Shown piece by piece: positions 38,679-48,042 of a DNA stretch of 64,000 nt. Positions within the stretch are counted from its first letter, which is position 1; each line of letters begins with the position of its first letter. The stretch is from Halomonas piscis (lineage in GTDB: Bacteria; Pseudomonadota; Gammaproteobacteria; Pseudomonadales; Halomonadaceae). A program made the position numbers and the translations under genes. The stretch lies in NCBI RefSeq assembly GCF_031886125.1, contig NZ_CP119391.1, positions 2,728,001 to 2,792,000 of the forward strand, in the 5' to 3' direction. A model generated the notes under the pieces. That model saw only the letters and a list, made by a program, of their open reading frames with translations. It had not been told where the DNA came from and did not search any database.

Positions 38679-39493
38679 CGGCGACCTCCTCCGAACATGC
38701 GGTTTAGCAGGCCCTTCTTCTGGGCTTCATGGAAACGTAGCGGAATATCTTCACCCAGCAGACGCGATACGGTATCAGTGTAAGACAGGCCGGCGTCGCT
38801 GGACGAATCGTGGGTAACCGGCACGCCCTGGTTGGACGCCCGCAGCACCGCTTCGGACTCGGGAATCAGTCCCAAAAGATCGATCGCCAGAATTTCGCGA
38901 ATATCGTCAAGGGTCAGCATGTCACCGCTGGTCACCCGATTGGGATTATAGCGAGTGATCAGCAAGTGCTCCTTGACCGGATCGCCTCCCTGCTCGGCGC
39001 GCTGAGTTTTTGCCGCCAGCAGCCCCAGAATGCGGTCAGAGTCGCGCACCGACGACACCTCGGGGTTGGTGACCACAATGGCTTCGTCGGCGTGGTACAT
39101 GGCCAGCTGAGCGCCGCTCTCGATCCCCGCGGGGGAGTCGCAGATAATGTAGTCGAACTGCTCCTTGAGCTTGTCAAATACCTCTTCGATGCCTTCCCGG
39201 GTCAGCGCTTCCTTGTCGCGGGTTTGCGACGCCGGAAGAATAAACAGGTTCTCCACGCGCTTGTCGCGAATCAGCGCCTGATTAAGCCCTGCCTCGCCCT
39301 GAATCACGTTGACCAGGTCATAAACGACCCGGCGCTCGCAGCCCATGATCAAATCCAGATTGCGCAGGCCCACGTCAAAATCGATGACCACGGTTTTCTT
39401 GCCGCGCATGGCAAGCCCGGTAGAAATGGCGGCCGCGCTGGTGGTTTTGCCGACCCCTCCTTTGCCTGAGGTCACTACAATGATTTTGGCCAA
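38675..39493 (-). CDS. minD: Septum-site-determining ATPase MinD
   Basis: Deviant Walker-A ATPase that recruits MinC to the membrane. The 272 residues have [15 protein letters not shown] (about 10-24) with the signature lysine, [16 protein letters not shown] (switch region), [16 protein letters not shown], and a C-terminal amphipathic membrane-targeting helix ([14 protein letters not shown]). It is the second gene of minCDE. Confidence 0.97.
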   Translation of the reverse strand: MAKIIVVTSGKGGVGKTTSAAAISTGLAMRGKKTVVIDFDVGLRNLDLIMGCERRVVYDLVNVIQGEAGLNQALIRDKRVENLFILPASQTRDKEALTREGIEEVFDKLKEQFDYIICDSPAGIESGAQLAMYHADEAIVVTNPEVSSVRDSDRILGLLAAKTQRAEQGGDPVKEHLLITRYNPNRVTSGDMLTLDDIREILAIDLLGLIPESEAVLRASNQGVPVTHDSSSDAGLSYTDTVSRLLGEDIPLRFHEAQKKGLLNRMFGGGRR

Positions 39494-39590
39494 GGTTACT
39501 GTCCTTTAGGTAACGCCCGTCGCATAGGCATGACAACGCTTTGTCTGCCGAGCAGGCTGCTGCGCCCGGCTCGCGCGGCAAACGGCTGCG

Positions 39591-40358
39591 CTATGCCAGG
39601 GGCTTGATCTCAAGTTGCTGATGATGAAAGCGCACTTCGGCAGGCGCGCCCAAAAGCTGCGGATCTATGTCTTCCAGGCGCTTGTAATTGCCGGCCACGG
39701 ACAAAAGCTCTGCCTTCAGCTCGCGACAAAAAATGCCGGCCTCCAGATCGCCGTGAATACCGGCCAGCGCGCGCCCGCGCAGGGCGCCGTACACATGAAT
39801 ATTGCCGGCGGCCAGTACTTCGGCCCCGGCGTTGACCGCCCCGATCACGACCAGATCGCCGTCCGCCGAGCTGATCTGCTGGCCGGAGCGCACCGTGCCG
39901 CGGTAAAGCCTGGCGCCCACCACCGGTGCCATTTCCGGCGGCGGCTCGGCGGCAGCGGGCTTTTCCGCCGGGGTCTCGGCGGGGGCGGCTTCGGGCGTTT
40001 TTTCCACGCTGGTCAGGCGCCGGGCGCGCTGCTCTTCGACCGGAGCAAACCAGCCAAGGCCCAGCGCCCAGGCCGACTGGCGCACCGGATCGGCGCCGCC
40101 GCGGACGGCCACCGGCAACAGCTTGTGATCCCGACATACCGCGCAAATGCGCTCGAGTGCCAGGTGTGGCTCGCCCAGTTTTTCCACGCCGAGCACGACC
40201 GGTGTATGCTGAAAGAAAGCGGGCGACTGGTTACGCTTGCTTTCCAGCTGCTGGCGGATACGCTCCGGGTCGGCACTGCCCAGCTCCATGACGGTCATGG
40301 GCAGCATGCCGCCTTTAAACGTAAAGGCCTCTTCGGCACCATCCACATTGAGGCTCAT
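39591..40358 (-). CDS. minC: Septum-site-determining protein MinC
   Basis: FtsZ assembly inhibitor. The 255 residues comprise an N-terminal FtsZ-binding domain (FTFKGGMLPMTVMELGSADPERI), a Pro/Ala/Glu-rich linker (about 120-150) longer than in Escherichia coli, and a C-terminal beta-helix (LYRGTVRSGQQISSADGDLVVIGAVNAGAEVLAAGNIHVYGALRGRALAG) that dimerises and binds MinD. It is the first gene of minCDE. Confidence 0.96.
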   Translation of the reverse strand: MSLNVDGAEEAFTFKGGMLPMTVMELGSADPERIRQQLESKRNQSPAFFQHTPVVLGVEKLGEPHLALERICAVCRDHKLLPVAVRGGADPVRQSAWALGLGWFAPVEEQRARRLTSVEKTPEAAPAETPAEKPAAAEPPPEMAPVVGARLYRGTVRSGQQISSADGDLVVIGAVNAGAEVLAAGNIHVYGALRGRALAGIHGDLEAGIFCRELKAELLSVAGNYKRLEDIDPQLLGAPAEVRFHHQQLEIKPLA

Positions 40359-40552
40359 GGCCGAAACTCCATGTTGGGATCGGTAAGATAAAACGGTAGC
40401 GCATCCGTCACATGCGCCGGACGGTGGGGCGATTTCCCCGCAACACCGACCATGCCACCGCCAAAGCTAAGCGACAGCGTGGGCAACTGCAACCACCAAC
40501 TGCCAATGGCTTGTTTTTTTCACGTTCGGCCCTTTTTTATGCAGGATGAGAC

Positions 40553-43381
40553 ATGCAAGGACTGTTACGTCGCCTGTTTGCCCCTCGCTGGCAGCACCCG
40601 AGCCCCGACGTGCGCCGCCGGGCGCTCGAACAGCTGGACCCCGGCCGCCCCGACGACCGCCGCGGGCTTGAAGCCCTGACCCGAGACAGCCACGCCGACA
40701 TCCGCCTGGCGGCGCTGTGCGCCCTGGACGACCTTCCGGGGCTGGCGCAAGCCTTTGCCGAACAAAGCGACGACGCCTGGCGGGCAGCGCTCGCCGCGCG
40801 GCTGTGCGGCCGCGAGGGCCAAAGCCCGCTGGCCGAGCGCCAGCGCCAGGTGGAACAGCTTGACGATACCCGGCTGCTTCGCGACGTCGCCTTTCACGGG
40901 GACAACCTTGATTTACGCCTGGCCGCCCTTGCCCGCCTCAACGACGAACGCGACCTGATCGATCAGGCCTGCCACAACCGGGTGGCCACGGTGCGCCACC
41001 GGGCAGCCCAGCGCGTATCGAGCGAAGCCGGGCTCAAGCGGCTGCTGAAAGAGTCTCGCCGCGACCGCCAGGTGGCCCAGCGGGCACGCGAGCACCTTAA
41101 TCGCCTGAAGGCCGATGCTCAATGGGTGCGCGACCAGCAGCAGCGCCGCGACGTCCTGCTTGAGCAGCTGGAGAGCCTGGCTCGTTCGGTGTGGGAGCCG
41201 CACTACCAGACCCGGCTGCGCCATTTGCAGAAGGAATGGGAAACCCTTGCCCATCCGCCGGGCAGCGACGCCGAGGCGCGCTACCAGCACGCCGTCACGC
41301 GCGCCGAAAAAACGCTTCACGATCGGGCCGCCGAAGAGCACGCCCGAAAGCAGCATCAGCGCCGGCAACAGTCCGCGGACGACGAGCGCGAGACACTGCT
41401 TGCCGCGTTTGAAAGCAGCCTGGACGAGCTCAGCCAGGGCCAGGCTCCCGGCGCCCAGAACTTCGCCAGCCTTCGCGCCCAGCGCCGGCTCGCCGGTCAG
41501 CAGTGGCAGGCGCTCTCTGACATTCATCCTCCCGCCGAGCCTGCTCGCCAACGCTACGCTCAGGCCATGAAGCGCTACGAGCGCTACAGCGCCGCCTGGC
41601 AGCGCTACCTTGACGCCACCCCCGAGCTGGAGCATGCGCTGAAGAATGACGATCCCCAGGCGCTTAGCGCTCAGGCCAAGGCCTGCCAGTGGCCGGAGGA
41701 GCTGCCGCTGCCGCCGCTGCTTGCCCAGGCTCGGCGGCAAGCACAGCAGCGTAAGGACGCCTCCCGAGCCGATGCCGAGCCGCACTCCCTGGATCAGGCG
41801 CTTGGCACCCTGGAGCAGCACCTGGAGCGCGGCGAATTCAACGAGGCCAACCGTCTTCACCAGCAGCTCAAGCCCCACATTCAGGCGCTGCGCGGCCCCG
41901 ACAGCGAATCGCTCCAGGCGCGCCTGAGACAGCTCGGCGCCAGGCTTGCCGAGCTGCGGGACTGGCGCGGCTTTGTCGCCGGCCCCAAACGCGAGCAGCT
42001 GTGCACCAGTATTGAAACGCTGGCATACAACGTCGAGCTCACCGATACCGCGCTGGACCGCCGCCACCGCCAGCTGGTCAAGGAGTGGAAGGCTCTGGGC
42101 GACGCCGCCGCCACCCGGGAAATGTCGCGCCGCTTCCGCGCCGCCTCGGATCGCATTCACCAGCGCCTCAAGCCCTGGCGCGAGCGCCTCGACCAGCAGC
42201 GCAGCGCCAACCTGGCCGCCCGCGAAGCGCTCTGCGAACAGCTGGAAATGCTACTTAAACAGCCCGCCGACAACGCCGACCCCGACGCGCTGCGCCAGAT
42301 CCGCGACCGCTCGCGCTATCAGTGGCGAGAATACTCCCCGGTGCCCCGCCAGGATGCCGAAGCCGTGGGACGCCGCTTTGGCCGGGCGCGCCACCGCCTG
42401 CAGGCGCTGATCGACCGGCGCGCTCGGGAAATCGCCGCGCACAAGCGCGCTCTGGTCGAGCAGGTCCAGGCGCTTGAGCACGGCACAGAGCCGCTCGATA
42501 CGCGCATTGCCCGGGCCAAGGCCCTCCAGCAGGAGTGGCGCCAGCTCGGCCGCGCGCCCAAGGGCGAAGAAAAGCCCCTGTGGCGGACCTTCCGCCGCTC
42601 CTGCGATCGCCTGTTCGCCGCGCGCAACGCCCACCGAAACGAGCGCGCCGAACGCCAACAGCAGCGTCTGGACGCCATGCAGGCGCTGCTTGACCGCATG
42701 GATGCCTGGCAGCCCCAGGACACCACCGACGCGCCGGCGCTGGAAGCGTTTATACGGGAAGCCGAAGCGCTTGAGCCCCTGCCCCGGGGCCGACGCAGCG
42801 ACGGCATGCAAAAACGCCTGACCGGCATCATCCGCGCCCGGCGCGAGCGGCTTGACCAGCTCGAAACCGATGCCGTCATTACCCGATGGCAGCAAAGCGT
42901 ACCGCTGCTCAATGCCCACCTGGCCGCCGACCAGGCCGCGCTGAACGGCGACGCCGTCCGCGAAGTGGACGCCGCGCCAGTGCTCGGCGCCCCGCTGTTC
43001 GAGCGCTTTGCCGAGGCTCACCGCCAGCGCAACGCCAGCCGCCACCGGGCGAAGCACTTTGATGCCCGAGCTCATGAAGTTCAGCGCGATAGCCTCGCTC
43101 GCCTGCGCGTACACCTCTCGCTGCTGGCCACCGGCCAGGTGCGCCAAAGCGACGAGCCGCTGCGCCTGGCCATCCAGGTGGAGCGCCTCAACGAGGGCCT
43201 GGGGCTAGGCCACGAGCGCAGCACCGCCGACGAGCTAGGCAGCCTTCTCGCTGACCTGCTCGCCCTTGGCCCGATGCCGCAAGGGCTCTGGGAGGCCAAC
43301 GTCAACGATTTCGACGCCCTGATACACCAGCTCTCCGGCGGCCAGGGCAACGAAGTGTCCGATGAACACAAGGATGTTTGA
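40553..43381 (+). CDS. DUF349/HEAT-repeat helical protein (942 aa)
   Basis: Very large, highly charged, almost wholly helical cytoplasmic protein. The N-terminal ~190 residues show HEAT-like repeats (SPDVRRRALEQLDP; HADIRLAALCALDDLPG; VATVRHRAAQRVSSE). Several DUF349 units follow, recognisable by repeats of the form L-x-K/Q-EW-x-x-L-G (LVKEWKALGDAA; LQQEWRQLGRAP, followed by RTFRRSCDRLFAARN), and then a long C-terminal helical region. DUF349 proteins are common in Gammaproteobacteria with no settled function. It is divergent from minC. The stop codon overlaps the -35 element of the tRNA-fMet promoter. Confidence 0.85.
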   Translation: MQGLLRRLFAPRWQHPSPDVRRRALEQLDPGRPDDRRGLEALTRDSHADIRLAALCALDDLPGLAQAFAEQSDDAWRAALAARLCGREGQSPLAERQRQVEQLDDTRLLRDVAFHGDNLDLRLAALARLNDERDLIDQACHNRVATVRHRAAQRVSSEAGLKRLLKESRRDRQVAQRAREHLNRLKADAQWVRDQQQRRDVLLEQLESLARSVWEPHYQTRLRHLQKEWETLAHPPGSDAEARYQHAVTRAEKTLHDRAAEEHARKQHQRRQQSADDERETLLAAFESSLDELSQGQAPGAQNFASLRAQRRLAGQQWQALSDIHPPAEPARQRYAQAMKRYERYSAAWQRYLDATPELEHALKNDDPQALSAQAKACQWPEELPLPPLLAQARRQAQQRKDASRADAEPHSLDQALGTLEQHLERGEFNEANRLHQQLKPHIQALRGPDSESLQARLRQLGARLAELRDWRGFVAGPKREQLCTSIETLAYNVELTDTALDRRHRQLVKEWKALGDAAATREMSRRFRAASDRIHQRLKPWRERLDQQRSANLAAREALCEQLEMLLKQPADNADPDALRQIRDRSRYQWREYSPVPRQDAEAVGRRFGRARHRLQALIDRRAREIAAHKRALVEQVQALEHGTEPLDTRIARAKALQQEWRQLGRAPKGEEKPLWRTFRRSCDRLFAARNAHRNERAERQQQRLDAMQALLDRMDAWQPQDTTDAPALEAFIREAEALEPLPRGRRSDGMQKRLTGIIRARRERLDQLETDAVITRWQQSVPLLNAHLAADQAALNGDAVREVDAAPVLGAPLFERFAEAHRQRNASRHRAKHFDARAHEVQRDSLARLRVHLSLLATGQVRQSDEPLRLAIQVERLNEGLGLGHERSTADELGSLLADLLALGPMPQGLWEANVNDFDALIHQLSGGQGNEVSDEHKDV

Positions 43382-43405
43382 CTTCTCACAAAAAACCGCT
43401 ATACT
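43378..43405 (+). promoter_or_regulatory. Sigma-70 promoter of tRNA-fMet
   Basis: TTGACT (43378-43383), 16-bp spacer, TATACT (43400-43405), then a GC-rich discriminator GTGCCCGC typical of stable-RNA promoters. The -35 overlaps the stop codon of the preceding gene. Confidence 0.75.
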
Positions 43406-43420
43406 GTGCCCGCACGTTGA

Positions 43421-43497
<77 letters not shown>

Positions 43498-43508
43498 ATA
43501 TTTCGAGA

Positions 43509-43541
43509 GGCAGATCAGTTACTTACTGGTCTGCCTTTTTT
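43509..43541 (+). terminator. Terminator of tRNA-fMet
   Basis: GGCAGATCAG-loop-CTGGTCTGCC followed by TTTTTT; 10-bp stem with one G:T pair. Confidence 0.88.
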
Positions 43542-43862
43542 GTGTTGGGTCAGCGCAAAATCGCCTGTGGCACATATCTGGTCCCCGTGTGGCACTCCAC
43601 ACGCATTTTGCTTGCCAGCAGGATATCAGTTATGGCCTTCAGGCTACTCAGGTAAAGTTTGTTGGTTACGGCTCACTAGCGTTTCTTTACCAGCCTTGCA
43701 CACTTCGAGGCACATACGGCGACAAGTGTTCGAGTACTTTGAGATGGGCTGCAACCGGCAGGGTCCGAGCTCCTTTCAATAGTGTTGCGCTTGGAACTTG
43801 AGACCGCCAATGCACGTTAAATTTAAATTCAATTACAAGGGCTTACTTCTTCCATTTAAAAT
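43542..43862. other. AT-richer gap at the start of the accessory region
   Basis: Between the tRNA terminator and the GntR promoter. Base composition falls well below that of the flanking genes. Short open frames exist but have no ribosome sites or coherent composition. No integrase gene or remnant is recognisable. Confidence 0.5.
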
Positions 43863-43878
43863 ATTGTATAATGTATAT
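43863..43878 (+). promoter_or_regulatory. Putative GntR/FCD operator (site 1)
   Basis: ATTGTATA-ATG-TATAT, 23 bases before the regulator's ATG. The same spaced word occurs at 56429-56444 between the divergent oxidoreductase and epimerase genes, and I saw it nowhere else in the window. It also overlaps a TATAAT-like -10, which would fit autorepression. Confidence 0.5.
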
Positions 43879-43901
43879 CTTTTGGCTAAAGAGACTCCAT
43901 C

Positions 43902-44570
43902 ATGCCTCCTTTTAAGACACGCGCTCAATACGTCGCCGATGACCTTCGCCATCGCATTCTCAGCGGCGAATTCAAAGGCGGCACACAATTACGCCAGGAT
44001 GCCCTCGCCGGAGATTATGAGGTCAGCCGCATCCCCGTGCGCGAGGCGCTGCTGACTCTCGAATCGGAAGGCCTGGTTGAGTTTCACGCACATCGCGGCG
44101 CGTTTACCACAGAACTTTCCGTGGCCATGATTCGTGAGCTTTTCGATCTGCGAGTACTGCTGGAAACGCACCTTCTCCAGCACGCTATTCCCCATATGAC
44201 TACGCAAATATTGGATAACGCAGAATCCATTCTTCTTGAGTACGATGCAGCACTGAACAGCGGCAGCCAAATTGATAGTTGGAGTGAATATAACTTTGCG
44301 TTTCATAAGGCCCTGTATAGCCCGGCTAACCTTCCTGAGGCCATGAGTCTAGTCACTCAACTCAACACAAAATCAGATCGCTATATTCGCATGCAGCTTC
44401 TTTATACTCAGGCCATCGAGAAGGCTGAGAGGGAACACCATGCGTTACTTGAGCTTTCACGTCAGGGTGAGGTTGACGCAGCTTGTGATCTTCTGCGGCG
44501 TCATATTCTCGACGCCTGCGAAGGCATCGTTTCGCTGCTGGAAGGCCAAGTGGAAAAAGAACAAGGCTAA
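43902..44570 (+). CDS. GntR-family regulator, FCD (FadR/VanR) subfamily
   Basis: 222 residues: winged helix-turn-helix (about 8-70, QYVADDLRHRILSGEFKGGTQLRQDALAGDYEVSRIPVREALLTLESEGLVEFHAHRGAF) and an all-helical FCD effector domain (about 80-215) with the Asp/His metal-ligand pattern. Regulators of this type control hydroxyproline and proline-racemase operons, and the linked catabolic genes support that role here. Codon use is more AT-rich than in the preceding min/DUF349 genes. It is intact, unlike three of the genes it would control. Confidence 0.88.
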   Translation: MPPFKTRAQYVADDLRHRILSGEFKGGTQLRQDALAGDYEVSRIPVREALLTLESEGLVEFHAHRGAFTTELSVAMIRELFDLRVLLETHLLQHAIPHMTTQILDNAESILLEYDAALNSGSQIDSWSEYNFAFHKALYSPANLPEAMSLVTQLNTKSDRYIRMQLLYTQAIEKAEREHHALLELSRQGEVDAACDLLRRHILDACEGIVSLLEGQVEKEQG

Positions 44571-44610
44571 AAGCACCTGACGCCGCATACCATCGCCAAA
44601 TACCAGCGCA

Positions 44611-44641
44611 AAAATGCCGTTGCCACTTCTTCATGGCAACG
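44611..44641 (-). terminator. Terminator of the aldehyde dehydrogenase operon (minus strand)
   Basis: On the minus strand: CGTTGCCA-TGAAGAAG-TGGCAACG followed by GCATTTTTG. It lies about 70 bases after the original aldehyde dehydrogenase stop codon. Confidence 0.65.
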
Positions 44642-44708
44642 ACATCACAGTCGATAAACGGCGCTGCTATAGTCTTACGCCCATAAGCTCGACCAGCTCA
44701 ACAACAGC

Positions 44709-44761
44709 TTAGTTGACATACCAGATGGTTTTGGTCTGCACATATTGATCGAAGGCTTCAA
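44709..44761 (-). pseudogene. Aldehyde dehydrogenase fragment, 3' end
   Basis: 53 bp encoding the final EAFDQYVQTKTIWYVN and TAA stop, stranded on the far side of the IS1380 element. EAFDQYxQTKTIW is the usual ALDH C-terminal motif, which joins exactly to GRDNGLE across the element. Confidence 0.88.
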
Positions 44762-46478
44762 CCCGGCCTATTCATGAGGCCGGCCTGAAAACGAAGATAG
44801 CGGATGGTATTCTCTTGAAAATTCAATGTGTTCCGCCAAGAACCTGAACCAAGAGAGCCATCCGCTATGGGTGAAAGCCTATCTACCTGGACGCCCTCGT
44901 GCAACGGCTCCGTCCGTGTCGAGCTGAGCGGCCACCGCACCACCAGTGACAGCGGCGCTCTGCTGCTGCGTGAAGCCCTCGACAACAGCGGTGTGATCGA
45001 GGCGCTCGAAGACAATCTGGTCGATCAACGCCACCCGCTACGCATCCGCCACTCGCTGGCCAGCCAGCTGCGAACCCTGGTGCTGCAGCGCGCGATGGGC
45101 TGGATCGACCTCAGCGATACCGACACGTTGCGGCGTGATCCCCTCTGGCAGCTGGCCTGCAGCGATGCGCGTGGAATGACGCCACTGGCCCAGGACCGGC
45201 CGTCTCAAGCCACGCTGTCGCGGCTGCTGACTTGCCTTGGACGCAACGACAACATCGATGCCGTGCATGAAGGCCTGCTGCGACTGGTAGTCTGGCGCCT
45301 GACCTCGCTGAAGAACGGCGAGCGACCCAAGCAGTTGACCCTCGACATCGACGGCCTGCCGATCGAGGTCCACGGTCACCAAGGTGGCTCGGCCTATCAT
45401 GGCCTTTACGGGGTCCGCATCTACTCGCCGCTGGTCGCCTCGCTGGCCGAAACCGGTGACATGGTGGGCGGCCTACTACGCGAAGGCAACGCCGGCCCGG
45501 CCGAGAACGCCGATACCTGGATCCCGCACCTGGTGAAGCGGCTCAACGAAAGCACCGGCGCCCAGGTTCGGGTGCGTATCGACGCCGGGTTCACCGACAA
45601 CGACACGCTGGAGGCGTTGGAAGATCGCGGCATCGAGTACCTGGGCCGGCTGCGCAGTCACACGGGGCTGCAGACACTGGCGGCGCCGTACCTGAAGCGG
45701 CCCCGAGGTCGGCCGCCCGAGCAGCCACGGGAATGGTGTCATGACCTGGAGTACCAGGCCGGCACCTGGCCTGAACCACGGCGCGTGGTACTGGTCGTGC
45801 AAGAGCGACCCGATGACCTGCTGTTGCATGCCTTCTTCCTGGTCACCAACCTCAACAAGTTCGACTGGCCGCCGGAGAAGGTCCTGGCACTGTACCGCAA
45901 GCGCGGTAGCGCCGAAGCGCACATGGGCGAGGTGAAATCAGCGCTCGACGTACACCTCTCGTCGACGGATCGTGGCGCCTCCACGGTTCAGGACGTGATG
46001 GCGCGTAACGAGGTGAGCCTGCTACTCAGCCTCTATGCTTACCAGGTCCTGCATGGTCTGCGTTGCCTGCTGGAGCGGCAGACTCGGCAAGGCTGGAGCC
46101 TGAGTCGGATGCGCGAGCAGGTGCTTAAGGTCGCCGCCACACTGAAGCTGCATGCCCGGCGGATCACCCTTCATCTGGGTGCCGCCGCCGATAAGTGGTG
46201 GCCGACGTTGCTGAAGGGGCTGCCGAAGCTGACGGCGCTGAGTTGACGCCCGGCGAGACGGCTTCAGGACCTGAAATCGAGCGACCGCTGCAGCGGCCGG
46301 CGGTCACGGCTGCTTTGACGGTCGCAATGGATTCCCAAGAGCTATAAGAAACCGGGAAGAAAGCCATGTTCGGGCATTACTCAGCGGCCTCTCGCGTCGG
46401 AGAGGCCGATCCTGATGAGCGACGCCGCCAGCCAGCCTCTTCACGCCGCCCAGTCAGCGTCTTCGTGAATAAGGCGGG
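44762..46478 (+). mobile_element. IS1380-family insertion sequence, 1717 bp
   Basis: The ends are CCCGGCCTATTCATGAGG (left) and, inverted at the right, CCCGCCTTATTCACGAAG, an imperfect repeat. It is flanked by the 5-bp duplication TTCAA (44757-44761 and 46479-46483). It sits 16 codons before the aldehyde dehydrogenase stop. Confidence 0.9.
44866..46246 (+). CDS. IS1380-family transposase
   Basis: About 459 residues starting MGESLSTWTPSCNGSVRVEL, with GAGAGCC upstream. The DDE_Tnp_1-like core has LTLDIDGLPIEVHGHQGGS (Asp), VRIDAGFTDNDTLEAL (Asp) and YRKRGSAEAHMGEVKSALDVH (Glu), as in IS1380 elements. It appears intact. Confidence 0.9.
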
Positions 46479-46483
46479 TTCAA

Positions 46484-46845
46484 GCCCGTTGTCGCGTCCG
46501 CCAAAACCAGAGAGCTTATAGCCGCCAAAAGGCGTGGTTATATCCCCTTCCGAGAATCCGTTTACCGATACTGTGCCCGCGCGAATGCCACTTGCCATAC
46601 GCTGAGCACGACGCACATCAGAGGTATACAGCGACGCAGCCAATCCATAGAGCGTATCGTTAGCCAACGACAACGCCTCTTCTTCCGTTTCGAAGGTGGT
46701 CACCGCCAGCAGCGGCCCGAACACTTCTTCACGGAATAGCCGCATCTCGCGGGTCACGGAATCATAGATAGTTGGCTCAACAAACCACCCGCTGCCATGT
46801 TCTAGAGTACGCCCACCCACGACTGCCTGTGCACCTTCTTCCTTA
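46484..46845 (-). pseudogene. Aldehyde dehydrogenase fragment, C-terminal third
   Basis: Encodes KEEGAQAVVGGRTLEHG through FGGYKLSGFGGRDNGLE, including EEVFGPLLAV and the PFGGYKLSG motif. The open frame continues past 46484 into IS1380 DNA (tail ...LFTKTLTGRREE); that tail is not native. Confidence 0.9.
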
Positions 46846-48039
46846 GAGGGTGTTTACAAAAATAACGTACAATCAAGGATGTGATTTGAGTTGATCATCC
46901 GGAGTGCGTTTTGTCGAGAGGCGGTCGTCCCAAAAAGATTGGCGAAGAAGAAAAAGCCGTTTTACGTGAGATAGTTGAGGCGTCGCCCATGGCGACGCTA
47001 GAAGAGATCACCGCGGCGTTTTACGCGCGCACGGGGATATCAGCTCATAGCGCCACCGTGCGCAAAGGACTACGAGACGCCGGAATCCGGCGCGAGCGTG
47101 CCCCGATCGTGCAATCAAAGCCGGCGGACGAGGGCCCAGCACGATATGGCTATCAGCCCCACCATCGAGACCAGAGGCCCGAACAGCGTTATCCAAGCTG
47201 TTTGACCGATGCCGAGTGGGCGTTGGTATCGGATCTGTTTGATAACGAAAGCGGTCGCGGTGTGCCGCCGCGCTATAGCCGCCGAGCGCTGGTCGACGCC
47301 TGCTGTTACGTGGTGCGCACCGGTTGCGCCTGGCGGATGCTGCCCGCCGAGTTTCCGCGTTGGCAAAACGTCTATCGCACGTTTCGACGCTGGGCAGCCG
47401 CCGGCAAATTCGAAGTCATGCACGATCGATTACGCGCTCAATGGCGCGAACGCGAAGGCCGCTCGGCCGAGCCGAGTGCGGCTGTGCTCGACGCGCAATC
47501 CACCCGAAGCTCACCGCAGGGCGGGCCCAACGGTTTCGATGCGGGCAAGAAAGTTAAAGGGCGCAAGCGCAATCTGATCGTGGATACGTTGGGTTTGCTA
47601 ATCGCTGTCACGATCTCGGCGGCGAGTGTTCAGGACCGCGATGCCGCGCCCGTGCCGGTCGCCCAGGCGATGGATAAATATCCGCATATCGAAACCCTAT
47701 TTGTCGATAATGGGTATGCGGGTCAATGCGCGGCCGCGCTACGGGACGCCCATCAGTTGAACGTCGATGTCGTGCGCCACCCGGCCAACCGGCAAGGCGG
47801 TTGCTGGCGCCATCCGGACCAGGGTGAGCTATTTCCAGTTACCGCTGACAGCAAAGGCTTTGTCGTCTTGCCCAAGCGTTGGGTGGTTGAGCGTACCCAC
47901 GGCTGGAATGAGCGCTCCAGGCGTCTAATCATGCATCACGATCGACGCATCGACGTGTCGGAAGCCTGGGTCTGGCTTACAGGCGCCCGAATGCTCGCGC
48001 GGCGGCTAACCGCTACTGCTTGATTTTGTAAACACCCTC
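46846..48039 (+). mobile_element. IS5-type element, tandem copy 1 (1194 bp)
   Basis: Starts GAGGGTGTTTACAAAA and ends with its complement TTTTGTAAACACCCTC. TTA duplications lie at 46843-46845 and 48040-48042. The second copy begins after only this shared TTA. It interrupts the aldehyde dehydrogenase at an Ala-Lys codon pair. Confidence 0.92.
46911..48023 (+). CDS. IS5-type transposase with N-terminal extra HTH domain (copy 1)
   Basis: 370 residues from a TTG start with GGAG six bases upstream. Residues 1-70 (GRPKKIGEEEKAVLREIVEASPMATLEEITAAFYARTGISAHSATVRKGLRDAG) look like the helix-turn-helix seen in IS630-type transposases. From about residue 95 it is a normal IS5 transposase: DUF4096 (LTDAEWALVSDLF...GCAWRMLPAEFPRWQNVYRTFRRW), then DDE residues in VLDAQSTRSS, LFVDNGYAG and VVERTHGW. 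Confidence 0.9.
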   Translation: MSRGGRPKKIGEEEKAVLREIVEASPMATLEEITAAFYARTGISAHSATVRKGLRDAGIRRERAPIVQSKPADEGPARYGYQPHHRDQRPEQRYPSCLTDAEWALVSDLFDNESGRGVPPRYSRRALVDACCYVVRTGCAWRMLPAEFPRWQNVYRTFRRWAAAGKFEVMHDRLRAQWREREGRSAEPSAAVLDAQSTRSSPQGGPNGFDAGKKVKGRKRNLIVDTLGLLIAVTISAASVQDRDAAPVPVAQAMDKYPHIETLFVDNGYAGQCAAALRDAHQLNVDVVRHPANRQGGCWRHPDQGELFPVTADSKGFVVLPKRWVVERTHGWNERSRRLIMHHDRRIDVSEAWVWLTGARMLARRLTATA

Positions 48040-48042
48040 TTA

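Noticed and set aside
43540..43801. Two short open frames after the tRNA terminator
   Set aside because: No ribosome site, atypical composition and no similarity to integrases or known small proteins that I could recognise.
46377..46478. C-terminal tail of the 46377-46820 open frame as native aldehyde dehydrogenase
   Set aside because: It is readthrough into the IS1380 end. The native tail EAFDQYVQTKTIWYVN lies at 44709-44761.
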